Shown here piece after piece: positions 48,963 through 56,555 of a stretch of 64,000 nucleotides of DNA. The position numbers were made by a program, and so were the translations under genes. The notes under the pieces are model-generated. The model saw only the letters and a list, made by a program, of their open reading frames with translations, ran no database searches and was not told the origin of the DNA. The stretch lies in assembly GCA_003612485.1 (NCBI GenBank), contig RAZA01000018.1, forward strand, positions 17,595-81,594, written 5' to 3'. The DNA is from a bacterium D16-50. GTDB taxonomy: Bacteria; Bacillota; Clostridia; Lachnospirales; Lachnospiraceae. Each line of letters starts with the position of its first letter. The stretch's first letter is position 1.

Positions 48963-49679
48963 TTACATTGACAGGGACTGCTCCATCGCCTGTTCGGGTG
49001 CTCTGGTCCTTATCTGGAAGTGTCCGTCCCGGAACAGATCCTGCTGTATGTGTGTGATTTCCTGGCGGAGCAGTTCCTCCGCATCTACTTCACAATCCCC
49101 GACCCTTACAGATTTCTGTCCGCCATTCAGCAGCTGCCTCCCCTGGCCGGCAGTCAGATGCAGGAAACCATCCGGCGTCATGATGTCAGCCTCGCCCTGC
49201 GGGTTTTCTGTCAGGAATCCCCTGAGTGTATTCCGTATCCTTTCCGCCAGTCTCTCTTTTTCTGCCACCTCTTTCAACGCCTTGCTGACAAGCCCTGCAA
49301 ATTTCTCCCCGTCCATGCAGATGGCCCTGAAACGTGCGCCAAAGTCCTCGATCAGGGACAGGCTTTCCGCATAGCAGAAGAACCCGCCGGTCTCGCAATC
49401 GTATTTTATCCTGCCGCTGTCCGGATCGTTCTCGAATGCTTTCTCAAAAACATATTTCCACTCATGCCCGCTCCCATGTGTGAACCAGCGCCCGTTTTCC
49501 ATCACAGGCTCGCCAATCTCCACCGCATATCGGTTGAATGCCTCCTGCCCGAAACGTTCATATTCCTTTGGCAGAAACGACAACGCAAGGCATAAGCTGT
49601 ATTCGCCGCTCTCATGGTCTACAATGTAGAAAGGGCGGTTTTCTGTGTTGAATTTGTTGATCCTCTGTTTGATATCCAT
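48963..49679 (-). CDS. Conserved ICE hypothetical, 238 residues
   Basis: A soluble alpha/beta protein starting MDIKQRINKFNTENRPFYIV. Patterns include CLALSFLPKEYERFGQEAFN, GEPVMENGRWFTHGSGHEWK and KYDCETGGFFCYAES, with a second half rich in charged helices (KALKEVAEKERLAERIRNTL). It is followed by a glutamine-rich end. I recall similar text from ICE genes near ArdA-type genes but cannot name a family. GAGGGAG precedes the ATG. No signal peptide or membrane span. Confidence 0.6.
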   Translation of the reverse strand: MDIKQRINKFNTENRPFYIVDHESGEYSLCLALSFLPKEYERFGQEAFNRYAVEIGEPVMENGRWFTHGSGHEWKYVFEKAFENDPDSGRIKYDCETGGFFCYAESLSLIEDFGARFRAICMDGEKFAGLVSKALKEVAEKERLAERIRNTLRGFLTENPQGEADIMTPDGFLHLTAGQGRQLLNGGQKSVRVGDCEVDAEELLRQEITHIQQDLFRDGHFQIRTRAPEQAMEQSLSM

Positions 49680-49690
49680 TCCTGCTCCCT

Positions 49691-50164
49691 CTACTGCATA
49701 TGGATTTCCATAGCCTTCTGTGATTCCCGCAGCGGTTCCGCAATATCTCCAATTTTGCTGCAGGCATTTTCAATGTAGCTTTGGCACATTTCCCATTCCT
49801 TTCCCATTCGCCTGATGACATCCGGGATTTCCAAGATCCTTTCTATTTCCTCCACACCCTGGGCCGAAGCCATTTCCTCCGCATACCGGCAAAGGCCCTT
49901 TATGGCCTTTTCCCAGGTCATGCTGGACCGGCGCTGCGGTATGATCCTTTTCTTCCTGGCCTGCTGCACCTTTTCATCGAATTCCTCAGTCCAGTCCCTT
50001 TTTTCATCCACTCCCCAATATAGGCTCAATGCGTCAACCAGGCTCCTGACCTGCTGTATTTCATCATCTTTCCCCTTGTGTGCGATCTGCTCTGCATAAG
50101 AAGTCAGCCCTTTGATTGCCGCCCTTGCCAGTTCCTTATCCTGGCGGACGCTTTCCTCATTCAT
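49691..50164 (-). CDS. Helical ICE hypothetical, 157 residues
   Basis: A fully helical, charged protein starting MNEESVRQDKELARAAIKGL. Two similar halves can be seen (AIKGLTSYAEQIAHKGKDDE and AIKGLCRYAEEMASAQGVEE, about 80 residues apart), so it is an internal duplication. GGAGG lies seven bases before ATG at 50,164. The second half ends in QMH-rich text. Its place, second gene from the ICE end, suggests an early-expressed helper, but nothing in the sequence shows its role. Confidence 0.55.
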   Translation of the reverse strand: MNEESVRQDKELARAAIKGLTSYAEQIAHKGKDDEIQQVRSLVDALSLYWGVDEKRDWTEEFDEKVQQARKKRIIPQRRSSMTWEKAIKGLCRYAEEMASAQGVEEIERILEIPDVIRRMGKEWEMCQSYIENACSKIGDIAEPLRESQKAMEIHMQ

Positions 50165-50270
50165 GCCAATCCCTCCAATCTTCAAAGTCAGCCAGCCGCA
50201 GTATCCCGCACCACAGCTTCCTCCAATAAAAATGCCATGCACTCCATAAACGAAAATGCATGGCTGATCT

Positions 50271-50489
50271 TTAAGTAAAATCCACTATGTTGACTGTCCG
50301 GCATATTTTTCGGTAGCCGTTCCCCTTGAGGATAACGTCTGCGCTGTGGCGCACTTTCCGTCTCAGGTATTTCTTGTTCAGTGAAATCCCCCGTTTCAGT
50401 TCCCCCCGGTAGCTGTATGATCCGTTCCCCCGACTCCAGCAGTTACGTTTCTCTCTTGCTGTACCAGGCATCCTTTGTTGCTGAGCCAT
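50271..50489 (-). CDS. Small basic ICE protein at the element end, 72 residues
   Basis: A basic protein rich in Arg and Lys (MAQQQRMPGTAREKRNCWSRG…LNKKYLRRKVRHSADVILKG). The C-terminus YRKICRTVNIVDFT is familiar to me from the outermost genes of Lachnospiraceae ICEs. GGAGG lies nine bases before ATG. Its charge suggests nucleic-acid binding, and its position next to the att repeats suggests a role in excision or control, but that is inference. It is the first gene read inward from the right ICE end. The 282-base gap to the host junction (50,490-50,765) holds only the repeats at 50,661-50,736. Confidence 0.55.
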   Translation of the reverse strand: MAQQQRMPGTAREKRNCWSRGNGSYSYRGELKRGISLNKKYLRRKVRHSADVILKGNGYRKICRTVNIVDFT

Positions 50490-50660
50490 ACCGTTCTGCC
50501 TCCTCTCCTCTTTTTCAGGACAACACTATACCATCTTCCCCGGAAAATGCTATCCGGAATAGTTCACAAACTTCCTGCGCCGCTTTGTCCAATTTAGGCA
50601 ATAAAAAACGGCTTCTGGGCTATGCCCTTCCACCTTCTTCAGCTTTCTTATAGGTTGATG

Positions 50661-50736
50661 ACGCTATACACAAATTTAAGCTCTGATTGTGTATAGCGTT
50701 CCCTTTTTCCTCTTTTTCTGAACGCTATACACACAA
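50661..50736. repeat. Three copies of a TGTGTATAGCGT motif at the ICE end
   Basis: ACGCTATACACAA (50661-50673), its exact inverted copy TTGTGTATAGCGT (50687-50699) and a third copy ACGCTATACACACAA (50722-50736) lie within 110 bases of the host junction. The first two can form a 13-bp hairpin. Spaced arm-type repeats next to an element end are what integrase or excisionase proteins bind. Confidence 0.7.
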
Positions 50737-51263
50737 TACACAATTAAAACCATACTCCATTTTACGTCCGCCAGCAAGATGGCCGGGTTCCCCACCAATG
50801 CCCTTGCAATGGATACCCGCTGCTTCTGCCCTCCTGACAGCTCATTGGGCCTATGCTTAATCCGATGCTCCAATCCCAGCAGCTCCACTGTATCTATGCA
50901 TCTTCTCTCCGCCTCCTCATGCTTCATTCCCCGCATCAATAAGGGCATGATAATATTCTGCATCACATTGTAAGTAGGAATCAGCTGATAATTCTGAAAT
51001 ATAAATCCTATTTTCCGGTTTCTTACATCCGTCAAATCGTCTTCTTTTGTCTCATGGATCGCCATTCCATCCAGATAATATTCTCCGCTGTCCATTACGT
51101 CCATGCAGCCCAAAATATTCATAAACGTGGTCTTTCCGGACCCGGAGGGCCCCAGTATCGCCACATACTCCCCCTTATCTACCGAAAAATGGATATCCTT
51201 CAGTATAGGCAGCCTTTCTTCACCCAGCATATATCCCTTATTGATTGATTTCATTGTAATCAT
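50676..51263 (-). pseudogene. ABC exporter ATPase truncated by ICE insertion
   Basis: The first 166 residues are a MacB/LolD-type ATPase: Walker A GPSGSGKT near residue 40, Q-loop IFQNYQL, signature LSGGQKQR near 145 and the start of Walker B ILLAD. The catalytic Glu, D-loop and switch His are gone; instead 29 residues from the ICE follow (VKWSMVLIVYCVYSVQ…) before a stop. The fused product cannot hydrolyse ATP normally. The missing part (EPTG… onward, about 60-70 residues) should lie at the other ICE end. Start ATG at 51,263 has AGGAG eight bases before. It is the last gene of the adaptor-permease operon. Confidence 0.88.
50763..50768. other. Host-ICE junction (attachment site, right side)
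   Basis: Reading the host ATPase gene on the minus strand, the family sequence ILLAD ends at codon 50766-50768 (GAC). The next codon is GTA where the family has GAA or GAG of EPTG. The shared G makes the exact crossover uncertain by a base or two. Beyond it the sequence is AT-rich and unrelated to ABC ATPases. Confidence 0.75.
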
Positions 51264-51274
51264 AATCCACGCTC

Positions 51275-52639
51275 CTACTCTTGGTTCAGCGCAGCCACAG
51301 GCACCAGCCGGGACGCCTTGTACGCAGGATAAAATCCAAAAATGCTCCCGGTGATCACGCCGAACAGCAAAGACAATACCGCGCCCTGAGCGGACAGTTC
51401 TACCCGCACAGAGAAAAGCTCTACCAAGGGCGTCACCGCCAGCGCCAGCAAAACTCCAATCACCCCGCCCACCAGACTGGTACAGCTTGCCTCCAAAAGA
51501 AATTCCAGCAGAATCCCTTTTCTGGAGCATCCGATGGCCTTCAAGATGCCGATCTCGTTGGTTCTCTCCTTTACCGTCACAAACAGCACATTCATAATCC
51601 CAATGCCGCCCACCGCAAAAACGATAACCGCCATAGATACCAGCAGCAGTGTCAGGGTCTCATTGGATGCCGCCGCCGCGTCCATTTTGCTTCCCGCATC
51701 AGAAATGGTAAAAGCCGTGTTTGGGTAGCTTTCCTTCAGCTCCCTTTCCACCTCCCCCATCACTCTGTCTACCTCCGTCACATCATCGGCTATCACCGTA
51801 ACCGTCGGGCTTATACTGTTTCCGGTGATATATTTGACGCCTGTTTCATAGGGAATAAAGATTGCCGAGTCCGGACTGATTCCTGATGCAACGCTGCCCA
51901 TTTCCGAAAGGACGCCTGCCACCACATAAGCCCTGTCATCAATATATAATATGTTGTCATAGGCGTTAAAGGCGCTGCCGAAAATGGCATTGGCCGCAGC
52001 GGCTCCCAATATACAGACCTTTTCTTTATTGCCGTTGCTTTCCTCTGTGATAAAATCACCGATTGCCATCTCCAGATTACTGATGGTTCCATAGTTTTGC
52101 AGCACTCCTGCCACTGTATAATAGGATGCCGCCTCCAGTTCTCCGCCTTCTACGGACGCAGTTGTGGAATAGGAAATAGTTGCATCGGATACTCCCATAA
52201 CAAAAGTCATTAGATCCTCCGCGTCTTGGTAAGTTAATATGACTTCCTCATTTTCTGAGGCTGCACCGCCCCAAAAGCCTGCTTCACCGCCGAAAGACCT
52301 ATTTCCGCCCCCAAAAGACTGCATGCCGCCTGCTGACAGCCCTCCTCCGCCAAAGGCAAAACCGCCGGAGGGCATTTCCATGCTCCCCCCTTCAAGGCCC
52401 CGGTTTCCTCCGGCAGAAAATGCAAAGCCCAAGCTGCCCCCCTCATAGGAAATGTCAATAGCGCCTGCATTCAGGTTCTTGAACTGCTCCGCCACCTCTT
52501 CCCTGCCTCCGGCGCCTATGGCAAGTACCAGCATGATGGTAGCCGACCCTACTACGATTCCAATGGAAGTAAGCACCACCTTAAACTTGTTCTGCGACAG
52601 ATTCAGCCAAACCAGCCTGAAAATTTCCGATAATCTCAT
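51275..52639 (-). CDS. MacB/FtsX-type ABC transporter permease
   Basis: A 454-residue permease. One span lies near the N-terminus (FKVVLTSIGIVVGSATIMLV), followed by a large extracellular MacB_PCD domain (about 45-320). That domain has an unusual Gly/Met/Phe-rich insert (GGNRGLEGGSMEMPSGGFAF) at about 70-125. Three FtsX spans follow (LLLVSMAVIVFAVGGIGIMN, and two further at the end). It would form the export channel with the ATPase encoded next to it. It overlaps the preceding adaptor gene by four bases. With the ATPase broken, transport may depend on a related ATPase. Confidence 0.9.
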   Translation of the reverse strand: MRLSEIFRLVWLNLSQNKFKVVLTSIGIVVGSATIMLVLAIGAGGREEVAEQFKNLNAGAIDISYEGGSLGFAFSAGGNRGLEGGSMEMPSGGFAFGGGGLSAGGMQSFGGGNRSFGGEAGFWGGAASENEEVILTYQDAEDLMTFVMGVSDATISYSTTASVEGGELEAASYYTVAGVLQNYGTISNLEMAIGDFITEESNGNKEKVCILGAAAANAIFGSAFNAYDNILYIDDRAYVVAGVLSEMGSVASGISPDSAIFIPYETGVKYITGNSISPTVTVIADDVTEVDRVMGEVERELKESYPNTAFTISDAGSKMDAAAASNETLTLLLVSMAVIVFAVGGIGIMNVLFVTVKERTNEIGILKAIGCSRKGILLEFLLEASCTSLVGGVIGVLLALAVTPLVELFSVRVELSAQGAVLSLLFGVITGSIFGFYPAYKASRLVPVAALNQE

Positions 52640-54327
52640 GATCCGCCCACCTTACTTTCTATCAATACAACATCGCCCTCCGAAAGGCCTTCCACAACCT
52701 GTATATATGTACCGTCAGAGAATCCTATGGTAATTTCTCTTTTTACTATATTACCATTGTCTTCACGGACCTTTACATAGCTTTTCCCGTTTTCCGTAAT
52801 AACCGCCCGCTTATATACGTACAAAGTCTCTTCGCTCTGTCTGGTTATAAAGGTGATATCCCCGGTCATTCCCTGAAAAAGCCCCGAAACATCCCCTTGC
52901 ACGGTAACCGTCACTTCGTACACCACATTTCCCCGGGAATCTGCGGAGGCCTCCGAAATCTCTGTGACCACTGCCGTAAAGGGATCCTCCGGATAAGCCG
53001 TAAATAGGATATTCGCCTCCGACCCTAAGAAGATGTCTGTCATATCTTCTTCATAGACCGATACCGTCATGGTTACATTATCCATATCATAAAGGGTTAT
53101 CAGCGCGCTGCCGGTATGGATACTGTCCCCCTTTGTCAATGCAACGCTTGTGACGACTCCGTTATATTTCGCCAGCACCGCGTTTTGGCTGATATAGGAG
53201 CTGAATTCCTCCCACTTTTCCTTGGTTTCCTGATATATTTCTTCCTGGACGGCGGCGTCTTCGTCCAAATACCCAAGCGTAATGTCATAGGTTTCCTGCG
53301 CCGTATCATAAGCCAGATTTCTTAAGTCGTAGGTCTGTTTTGCGCTCAGTTTTCCCTGCTCCAAGCTGCGCCGGGCCCCATTATAGTTTTGGGTGGCCGT
53401 TTCCACATTCTCCTTCGTCTGCCGAACATTGTTTTCCAACTGTTCCTTCTGCTGCTTCAAGGAATCCGCCGTCGCTTGTGCATTCTCAGTCAATTCATAA
53501 TAATACCCATAGAGGTATGCCTCTGAGGGGGATGTGTTCTCCAGACTATATTGACAATTTTCCAAAGCCTGTACCGCGTCATTGTATGAATCTGAGATAT
53601 CCTTCAGAAGGTTCTGATACTCCTCAAAAGAATCCTTTGCCCGCTCCAGAGCTATTCTTTTTGTTTCTACGGCGTCTTCAAGCTCCTGCACCGCGGTATC
53701 ATATTCAGTCCCTGCATAGTCCCCATAGGCCATGCTGCTCTCGTAGGCATATTTTGCGGTCTGCCTCGATAGGACCTGATCCGCATATACTGCATCCAGA
53801 TCCGTCTTTGCCTTCTCCACATTGGCCTGCAGCTTCTGCTCCAGCTCAGACACGCTTTTTTCCGCCAGCTCGTATAGGACGTCTCCTTCCGAAACCTCCT
53901 GACCTACCGACACTTGTACCCTTGCCACTGTCAGGCTGGAGGCTTCTCCTGCTCCTACCAGACTTCCCCCTCCGAAGGTCTGTCCGAACATATTCAGTCC
54001 GCCCTCCATCCCTCCCATTGCCGGCATTCCGCCCACGGTTCCCATATTGGAATTGCTTTCTGAATTTCCCGTTTCCACCCTCTGCAGCGCGCTCATATCC
54101 AGATCAAAGGTCTGTTCCACAGTGCCGATATCAATGCTGCCGCTTTTTGTTACACCCACTGTCAGCCTTCCATACTCTACCTGCGTTTCCTTGTAGACAT
54201 AACTCTCATGCCTGCCCCGCATTCCAATCAATACGGAAACAGCGATGACAGAAATCACCAGACAGCTTATTGCAGCAAGGAGAATCCTCCATTTCCCTGC
54301 TTGTATGTTTTTCATTCCAGATTTCAT
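52636..54327 (-). CDS. HlyD/MacA-like membrane fusion adaptor 3
   Basis: A 563-residue protein with one N-terminal span (RILLAAISCLVISVIAVSVL), a lipoyl-like half (VARVQVSVGQEVSEGDVLYE), a long alpha-hairpin coiled coil (about residues 165-370, for example KTDLDAVYADQVLSRQTAKY and KQQKEQLENNVRQTKENVET), the second lipoyl half (VLAKYNGVVTSVALTKGDSI) and beta-barrel/membrane-proximal domains. A Gly/Met patch (GGMPAMGGMEGG) lies near residue 105. In Gram-positives such adaptors work with MacB-like permeases on the outer face of the membrane. It directly precedes the permease gene. Confidence 0.88.
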   Translation of the reverse strand: MKSGMKNIQAGKWRILLAAISCLVISVIAVSVLIGMRGRHESYVYKETQVEYGRLTVGVTKSGSIDIGTVEQTFDLDMSALQRVETGNSESNSNMGTVGGMPAMGGMEGGLNMFGQTFGGGSLVGAGEASSLTVARVQVSVGQEVSEGDVLYELAEKSVSELEQKLQANVEKAKTDLDAVYADQVLSRQTAKYAYESSMAYGDYAGTEYDTAVQELEDAVETKRIALERAKDSFEEYQNLLKDISDSYNDAVQALENCQYSLENTSPSEAYLYGYYYELTENAQATADSLKQQKEQLENNVRQTKENVETATQNYNGARRSLEQGKLSAKQTYDLRNLAYDTAQETYDITLGYLDEDAAVQEEIYQETKEKWEEFSSYISQNAVLAKYNGVVTSVALTKGDSIHTGSALITLYDMDNVTMTVSVYEEDMTDIFLGSEANILFTAYPEDPFTAVVTEISEASADSRGNVVYEVTVTVQGDVSGLFQGMTGDITFITRQSEETLYVYKRAVITENGKSYVKVREDNGNIVKREITIGFSDGTYIQVVEGLSEGDVVLIESKVGGS

Positions 54328-54386
54328 GACTGCTTATCCTGCCTTTCCATAGCATATTAAGGTATCTGCTGCGGCAAAGTCCTCCC

Positions 54387-56555
54387 TCAGCGCCCTTTGC
54401 CTCCCGGCGGCATTCCTTCGCCTTCAGGCATTTGGCCTCCGGGCGTCATTTGGCCTCCCCCCGGCATTCCTTCCATATTATCGAACCCACCCTCAGGCAA
54501 GTTAAACTCCATGTTTTCGGGGCTGTTTTCGGAATTATTTTCAGGATTGTTGCCAGAATTGTTGCCGGGATTGTTTCCGGAAGCATTGCTATTTGTATTT
54601 GACTCATTGCTCATAACGGCGTTCTCAGAACTGACGCGGCTGGCCAGATAAATGGTGTCTCCCTCTTCCAGTCCAGATAGAATCTCAATGTTGACGCCAT
54701 TGTCGATCCCAATTTCTACCTCCTTCCGTTCCATCTCTCCCGTGGGTGTCTTATAATAAACATAAAATTTCCCATTTTCTTCTATAATGGCTTTCTTTGA
54801 AATATACAAAACATCCTCTTTCTGCTCTGTCACAAAAATAATGTCCGCGGTCATGCCGCCATAGAGCAACGCCGTATCCCCTTCCACAGCAACTACCACT
54901 GTATAACTGACGGTGTTGCTTTCTCTGGACGTAGCCGTAGTATTAATGGAGCGTATGCTTCCTTGGTAAGAAACATCCCCATATGCGGCAAAGGTGATAT
55001 CCACCGGGTCTCCGACCTCTAAGTCCACAATATCTTCCTGAGTTACGTCCACAGAGATCGTCATATCATCAGGCATTGCGTAGGACAGCATAGGGCCGGT
55101 CTCCTGCAGACGATCCCCTGACGCATAGGCAACATCCGTTACAATGCCCCCACCGTCAGCATATATGCAGCCGTCCTCCCCCACAAAGGCTTCAAATGCA
55201 GCCAGCTGCTGCTGTATTTTATCCTTTTCTTCCTCTGCTTCCTGAAGCGTTTCCCGAAGGCTCTCCAGCTTTGCCTCATAACTGATCCGGGCATTCTCAC
55301 CGTTTATGATATTCTTTTGATAGTCTTCGTCTGCATTCAGCTTGCTGATTTTACTTTGAGCCAAGGCAGCCAAAAGCTCTTTCTGCAATGCCTCAATTTC
55401 ACGGGCATTGTCTTCCAGCTCCTGCTGCGCCCGGTTCAACGCGCTTTTCGCATTTTCATACCGGGTCTGCAGATTCAGATACTCTTTCTGCAAAGCCATG
55501 AAATTTTCAGTGTTATTTTCCTCTGCAGAAGGCTTTTCCGCTTCCGAAAAGCTCTGCTGCGCCTCACTATAATCTGCAGCAGCTTCGTCCGCCTTCTCCT
55601 GCAGCAAAGCGGTATTTGCAGTGCGCCGGTTTATTTCCACCTGCAGCATGGAAATTTCATTGTCAATGGCCTGAGAGGATTTCTCATAAATCGAAGCTGC
55701 ATATTGCTGATCCAGCTTCCGGACCTCATAATCTGTTCCCGCTTCCAGAACAGATAGATTGTATTCTGCCTGAGCCTCCGCATATTCGGACCAGGCTTGG
55801 GCCGCAGCGCTTTTCAGAAGCATCCTCACGTCCGAGATACTGTCTTCCGTAAATTTGTATAAAAGCTCTCCTTCCGAGATTCTCTGCCCGGTTTTTACGT
55901 ATGCCTCCTGAATCTTTAAGTATTTTTGTGCCACATCATCTTCTTCATCCTCCTCATCCCCGCTGACGTCCAAATCCAAATCATAAACAACGGATGTGAT
56001 GCCATATTCCAGCGCTCCGCTTTCGGAAACCCCTACCTTCAAGGTCCCCCGTTCCACCATCTCCTCTTTATATATCCACTGGTCTTTTTCTAAAAGCGGC
56101 GCAATAAAAACCGTGTAGCCTGCCGCCGATACCAGAAGAGTCCCTGCTGCAATGATCATGATCAGCCTTTTCTTTTTTCTGCCAAAAGGCTTACGTTTCT
56201 TTTCTTTCTCTGGTACAATTTTCATTTGGGTCTCTTTCCTCGGCATCTCTTTTATTCGGGTTTCTTTTATCTGGGTCTCTTTTGGTTGCATCTCTTTTAT
56301 CTGGGTCTCTTTTATTGGGATCTTTTTTATCTGCGTCTCTTTCGGTTGCATCTCTTTTATCTGGGTCTCTTTTATTGGGATCTTTTTTATCTGCGTCTCT
56401 TTCGGTTGCATCTCTTTTATTTGGGTCTCTTTTATTGGGATCTTTTTTATCTGTGTCTCTTTTGGTTGCATCTTTTTTATTTGGGTCTCTTTTATTCGAG
56501 TCTCTTTTATCTGCATCTCTTTCGATTGCATCTCTTTTATCTGCGTCTTTCTCAT
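54387..56555 (-). CDS. HlyD/MacA-like adaptor 2 with N-terminal 20-residue repeats
   Basis: A 722-residue adaptor. The first 130 residues are cytoplasmic, made of about four and a half repeats of a 20-residue unit (KETQIKEMQPKETQIKKIPI), then basic text. The membrane span (MIIAAGTLLVSAAGYTVFIA) comes only at about 134-153. Outside are lipoyl halves (VKTGQRISEGELLYKF; YADGGGIVTDVAYASGDRLQ), a long coiled coil (about 250-480), and a C-terminal region ending in Asn/Gly/Met-rich text (NPGNNSGNNPENNSENSPEN). The N-terminal repeat is unusual for this family, in which only a short tail precedes the span. ATGA overlap with adaptor 1. Confidence 0.85.
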   Translation of the reverse strand: MRKTQIKEMQSKEMQIKETRIKETQIKKMQPKETQIKKIPIKETQIKEMQPKETQIKKIPIKETQIKEMQPKETQIKKIPIKETQIKEMQPKETQIKETRIKEMPRKETQMKIVPEKEKKRKPFGRKKKRLIMIIAAGTLLVSAAGYTVFIAPLLEKDQWIYKEEMVERGTLKVGVSESGALEYGITSVVYDLDLDVSGDEEDEEDDVAQKYLKIQEAYVKTGQRISEGELLYKFTEDSISDVRMLLKSAAAQAWSEYAEAQAEYNLSVLEAGTDYEVRKLDQQYAASIYEKSSQAIDNEISMLQVEINRRTANTALLQEKADEAAADYSEAQQSFSEAEKPSAEENNTENFMALQKEYLNLQTRYENAKSALNRAQQELEDNAREIEALQKELLAALAQSKISKLNADEDYQKNIINGENARISYEAKLESLRETLQEAEEEKDKIQQQLAAFEAFVGEDGCIYADGGGIVTDVAYASGDRLQETGPMLSYAMPDDMTISVDVTQEDIVDLEVGDPVDITFAAYGDVSYQGSIRSINTTATSRESNTVSYTVVVAVEGDTALLYGGMTADIIFVTEQKEDVLYISKKAIIEENGKFYVYYKTPTGEMERKEVEIGIDNGVNIEILSGLEEGDTIYLASRVSSENAVMSNESNTNSNASGNNPGNNSGNNPENNSENSPENMEFNLPEGGFDNMEGMPGGGQMTPGGQMPEGEGMPPGGKGR
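56281..56555 (-). repeat. Tandem 60-bp coding repeats in adaptor 2
   Basis: Four to five units of exactly 60 bases, in frame, encode the 20-residue repeats at the protein's N-terminus. Units at 56,281-56,340, 56,341-56,400 and 56,401-56,460 are almost identical, the outer ones more diverged. The number of units could change by slippage or recombination. It is not a CRISPR: there are no unique spacers. Confidence 0.9.

Larger units (their letters stand above)
1..50765. mobile_element. Integrative and conjugative element (left end outside window)
   Basis: The span carries a relaxase, VirD4 and VirB4 ATPases, TrbL/VirB6, PrgI-like and VirB2-like channel proteins, a cell-wall hydrolase, a primase, methylases and ArdA-like proteins, nearly all on the minus strand. 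The right end is placed at about 50,763-50,768 because a host ABC ATPase gene read from the right loses its frame and family sequence exactly there. No integrase or recombinase is visible, so it probably lies beyond the left edge with the other end. GC content looks high except in the AT-rich insert at roughly 1,050-6,240. Confidence 0.9.

Noticed and set aside
56281..56555. CRISPR-like tandem repeat pattern
   Set aside because: Units are contiguous 60-bp coding repeats in frame with a membrane adaptor; there are no unique spacers and no cas genes.
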